From contig NZ_QGDT01000001.1 in assembly GCF_003149085.1 (NCBI RefSeq), positions 868,001-932,000 on the forward strand: a DNA stretch of 64,000 bases, written 5' to 3'. The first letter of the stretch is position 1; each line of letters opens with the position of its first letter. A program made the position numbers and the translations under genes. Source of the stretch: Dyadobacter jejuensis. GTDB taxonomy: Bacteria > Bacteroidota > Bacteroidia > Cytophagales > Spirosomataceae. The notes beneath the pieces were generated by a model. That model made no database searches and had not been told where the DNA came from. It saw only the letters and a program-made list of their open reading frames with translations. Positions 61,621 to 64,000 of the stretch are shown one piece after another.

Positions 61621-64000
61621 ATGAAAAAAAATTATCTAAACCTTGATTTAAGGCGGTTTGTGCCTGTGGGTGCCTTTACCAAAAAGGTAACCTTTCTACT
61701 GGGGACCTTGTTGGTCTTAGCCCTAAGTTCTGTTCAAGTTTCGGCCAAGGACGACAAGAAAAACCAAAGCGGTTCTGTTAAAATAAGCGTTAACCTAGCG
61801 TCGGGCACACTAATAAGTGCCCTCAAGCAGATAGAAAGCCAGAGTACTTTCAAATTTGTTTATAACCCCGATCAAATTCGGTCATTCACCATAGCCAAGC
61901 AGGGTATTGAGCAGCAAGATATCGATACCATTCTAAAGGGGCTGCTGGCCGGCACGGGGCTGAATTATAAAATAGTAGGAGAGAATGTGGCGGTAGTTCC
62001 TGGAAAAGGGGCGGTTAAGAACGAGGGGATCGTGATACGGGGTGTCGTTACAGACGCTACCAACGGGGAGCCTCTGCCCGGGGTGAATATCGTTTTGAAG
62101 TCCACTTCGGTAGGTACCGTAACCGATGTAAATGGTGCCTATCAGCTAGAGGTGCCCAATGAGGAGGCCCTATTGGTGTTCTCTTTTATAGGCTATGAAA
62201 GGATGGAAATGGCGGTTGGTGGCCGTCAGCAACTCTCTGTGGCCATGCAGGTGGCTGCCAATGGCTTAGATGAGGTGGTGGTAACGGCCATCGGCATTGA
62301 GCGCGAAGCCAAGGCTTTGGGGTATGCCGTTTCTAACCTGAAGAGCGAAGCCATCAATGTAGGTGGAAATACCGATTTGGCTACATCTTTGGCGGGTAAA
62401 GTGCCTGGTATGCAGCTAACCAGGTCGTCGGGTCCGTTGGGGTCGTCGCGGATCGTGCTTCGCGGAGAAGCTTCCTTGGACATGCAAAAAAATAGGGCCC
62501 TGCTCGTTGTAGACGGGGTGCCCGTTACCAACGACCAGAATAGCGACGGTCAGGAGTCGTATTTGGGCGCCGCTGTCGACTACGGCGATGGTCTATCGGC
62601 ACTCAATCCAAAGGATATCGAGAATATTACCGTTTTACGTGGGGCCTCTGCTGCGGCACTATATGGTTCGCAGGCCGTCAATGGGGTGTTGATGATCACC
62701 ACTAAAGGAGGTAAGTTTAACCAAGGCCTCAAAGTAAATGTCAACCAGTCGTCTTCGATACAGCAGGTGAATCGTTGGCTGCCTCGCCAGACGGAATTTG
62801 GTTCGGGAAATCGTTCCGAAAACGATTATTATGCCTTCAAAGACTCTCCTGATGGTGCCCAGAATAGGAATTCACACTCATGGGGACCAAAATTTATGGG
62901 ACAGAAATTCTATCAATACGACTCCCCCCATTCGGCAGTATACGACCCAGCCCTTAGAGATGAAATTTGGGAATTCGTACCGGGTGGCCAGACCCCCTGG
63001 GTAGGTAACGAGATAGAGCAAAATTTTTATCAAACAGGCTATACCCATTCCACTGGAGTATCGGTGTCGGCAGGTAATAATATGGCCTTTTTTAGAGGTT
63101 CTGTCAATTACCTTAACAATAAGTATATCATGGAAAATACCGGCTATAACCGATTGAACCTATCGCTGTCGTCGGGGATTAAGACTGGTAAAACCAAATT
63201 TTCAACCAAAATCAATTATGCGCGCCAGAGCTCGGCCAATTTGCCCGCCGAAGGTTACGACCGCACCAATGCGCATTATCAGGTGTTTTGGTTGAGTGCC
63301 AATGAGCAGCTTCCTTGGTATAAGAACAAACTGTGGCTGGATGGGCAGCAAGATGTTCAGCAGAACACGATTGGGGCCTTAAGTGCGAACCCTTATTGGA
63401 TCCTGCACAATTCTATCAATACCCTCGATAAGGACCGGGTATTTGGTAATATCCAGCTCGACCATTCCTTTACCGATCAACTCAAGCTTACAGCGCGTAG
63501 TGGTCTCGATTTTTATACCGAGCTACGCACAAGGGAGCGTGCCTGGTCGGAGCCTCGCAATTCCTTTGGAAATTACAGTGAGACCAACCTGAAAACCATT
63601 TTGCTTAATACCGATGTAATCCTAACTCAAAATTCTAAGATAGGGGACTTTACAATTGGGGCTACCTTGGGCTTCAACCACCGCTATACCAACGGAAATG
63701 GGATGTATGGAGAAGCCACTAGCCTGAAAATTCCAGGAGCATTTAACCTTCAGAATTCAGAGGAGCTACCGCGCGTAAGCAACAGCCGTCGCCAAAAAGA
63801 ATTGGTATCGGCCTATGGGGTGGCCAACCTATCGTGGAAGGACATCGTTTTCTTGGACGTTACTGGTCGAAACGACTGGACCTCCACCTTGTCGAAAAAT
63901 AATAATTCCTATTTCTATCCTTCCACTGCGCTGGCTGTAGACCTTACCGAACTGTATGGTATCGATAGCCCGGTATTGTCCTACCTAAAACTTAGGGCTT
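61621..64000 (+). CDS. SusC/RagA-type TonB-dependent transporter with STN domain (3' end outside window)
   Basis: The frame is open from ATG 61621 to the window edge (793 full codons). It shows a long signal peptide (cleavage near Ala42) and an STN signalling domain (about 52-115). A carboxypeptidase-regulatory-like beta-sandwich (GVVTDATNGEPLPGVNIVLK, about 140-215), the TonB box/plug start DEVVVTAIG (about 216), the plug and the start of the barrel with NDWTSTL follow. The STN domain and the adjacent FecI/FecR pair mark it as a transducing receptor that controls its own expression. A SusD partner is expected just outside the window. Confidence 0.93.
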   Translation, partial: MKKNYLNLDLRRFVPVGAFTKKVTFLLGTLLVLALSSVQVSAKDDKKNQSGSVKISVNLASGTLISALKQIESQSTFKFVYNPDQIRSFTIAKQGIEQQDIDTILKGLLAGTGLNYKIVGENVAVVPGKGAVKNEGIVIRGVVTDATNGEPLPGVNIVLKSTSVGTVTDVNGAYQLEVPNEEALLVFSFIGYERMEMAVGGRQQLSVAMQVAANGLDEVVVTAIGIEREAKALGYAVSNLKSEAINVGGNTDLATSLAGKVPGMQLTRSSGPLGSSRIVLRGEASLDMQKNRALLVVDGVPVTNDQNSDGQESYLGAAVDYGDGLSALNPKDIENITVLRGASAAALYGSQAVNGVLMITTKGGKFNQGLKVNVNQSSSIQQVNRWLPRQTEFGSGNRSENDYYAFKDSPDGAQNRNSHSWGPKFMGQKFYQYDSPHSAVYDPALRDEIWEFVPGGQTPWVGNEIEQNFYQTGYTHSTGVSVSAGNNMAFFRGSVNYLNNKYIMENTGYNRLNLSLSSGIKTGKTKFSTKINYARQSSANLPAEGYDRTNAHYQVFWLSANEQLPWYKNKLWLDGQQDVQQNTIGALSANPYWILHNSINTLDKDRVFGNIQLDHSFTDQLKLTARSGLDFYTELRTRERAWSEPRNSFGNYSETNLKTILLNTDVILTQNSKIGDFTIGATLGFNHRYTNGNGMYGEATSLKIPGAFNLQNSEELPRVSNSRRQKELVSAYGVANLSWKDIVFLDVTGRNDWTSTLSKNNNSYFYPSTALAVDLTELYGIDSPVLSYLKLRA

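Overview
The window is a chromosomal segment of a Bacteroidota bacterium, most likely of the order Cytophagales. The evidence is a gldKLMN cluster (gliding motility / type IX secretion) with a PorP/SprF gene, a FecI-FecR-SusC transport unit, DUF4271, DUF5103 and DUF5690 proteins, PF06580/LytTR two-component proteins, TANNTTTG-type -7 promoter elements and very few Shine-Dalgarno sequences. The genus cannot be fixed from the sequence alone. A GH16 agarase/porphyranase-like enzyme and Na+-coupled transporters are compatible with, but do not prove, a marine or saline habitat.

Layout. 1-5.4 kb: mutS (first few codons outside the window), a nucleoside-type MFS permease, then, facing them, an RRM protein and a secreted SMP-30-like beta-propeller. 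5.4-6.8 kb: two arrays of GC-rich interspersed repeats flanking a small frameshifted GIY-YIG nuclease gene. 6.8-12.8 kb, minus strand: a secreted HEAT-DUF1080-DUF1080 protein, a Tat-exported Gfo/Idh/MocA oxidoreductase (together a probable periplasmic 3-keto-glycoside route) and a GH16 lipoprotein. 12.9-18.4 kb, minus strand: a GyrI-like protein, acyl-CoA carboxylase beta subunit, a UDG-family protein, msrA and msrB, and a tandem ABC ATPase. 18.6-25.3 kb, plus strand: an XRE-cupin regulator, a phosphonatase-like HAD hydrolase, a FAD amine oxidase, a phosphodiesterase-like lipoprotein, a class III aminotransferase-fold enzyme and a DUF5690 transporter. I read these as an aminophosphonate salvage cluster.

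25.3-36.3 kb holds a small secreted protein, a 7TMR-DISM sensor kinase with its LytTR regulator, an AgcS-type Na+/amino-acid symporter, NhaA, a DUF389 protein, two unrecognised small proteins, a TPR protein and a TlpA-like thioredoxin. 36.4-44.7 kb is a metal-resistance operon (OmpR-type regulator, sensor kinase, outer-membrane factor, membrane fusion protein, RND pump), with an azurin gene behind it.

45-58.1 kb holds sucD, DUF4271, hemD, porP/sprF, gldK-gldL-gldM-gldN, a DUF5103 type IX secretion plug protein and an ABC-F ATPase. The last 6 kb carries a precorrin-2 dehydrogenase, a Pr6Pr-type membrane protein, and an ECF sigma / FecR / STN-containing SusC unit that runs off the right edge.

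The observations most worth following up are the aminophosphonate cluster with its extracytoplasmic phosphodiesterase, and the REP-like arrays around a GIY-YIG gene. Secondary ones are a Trp-Gly repeat insert in GldN and an apparently leaderless ABC-F promoter. No rRNA, tRNA, CRISPR array or insertion-sequence transposase was seen.
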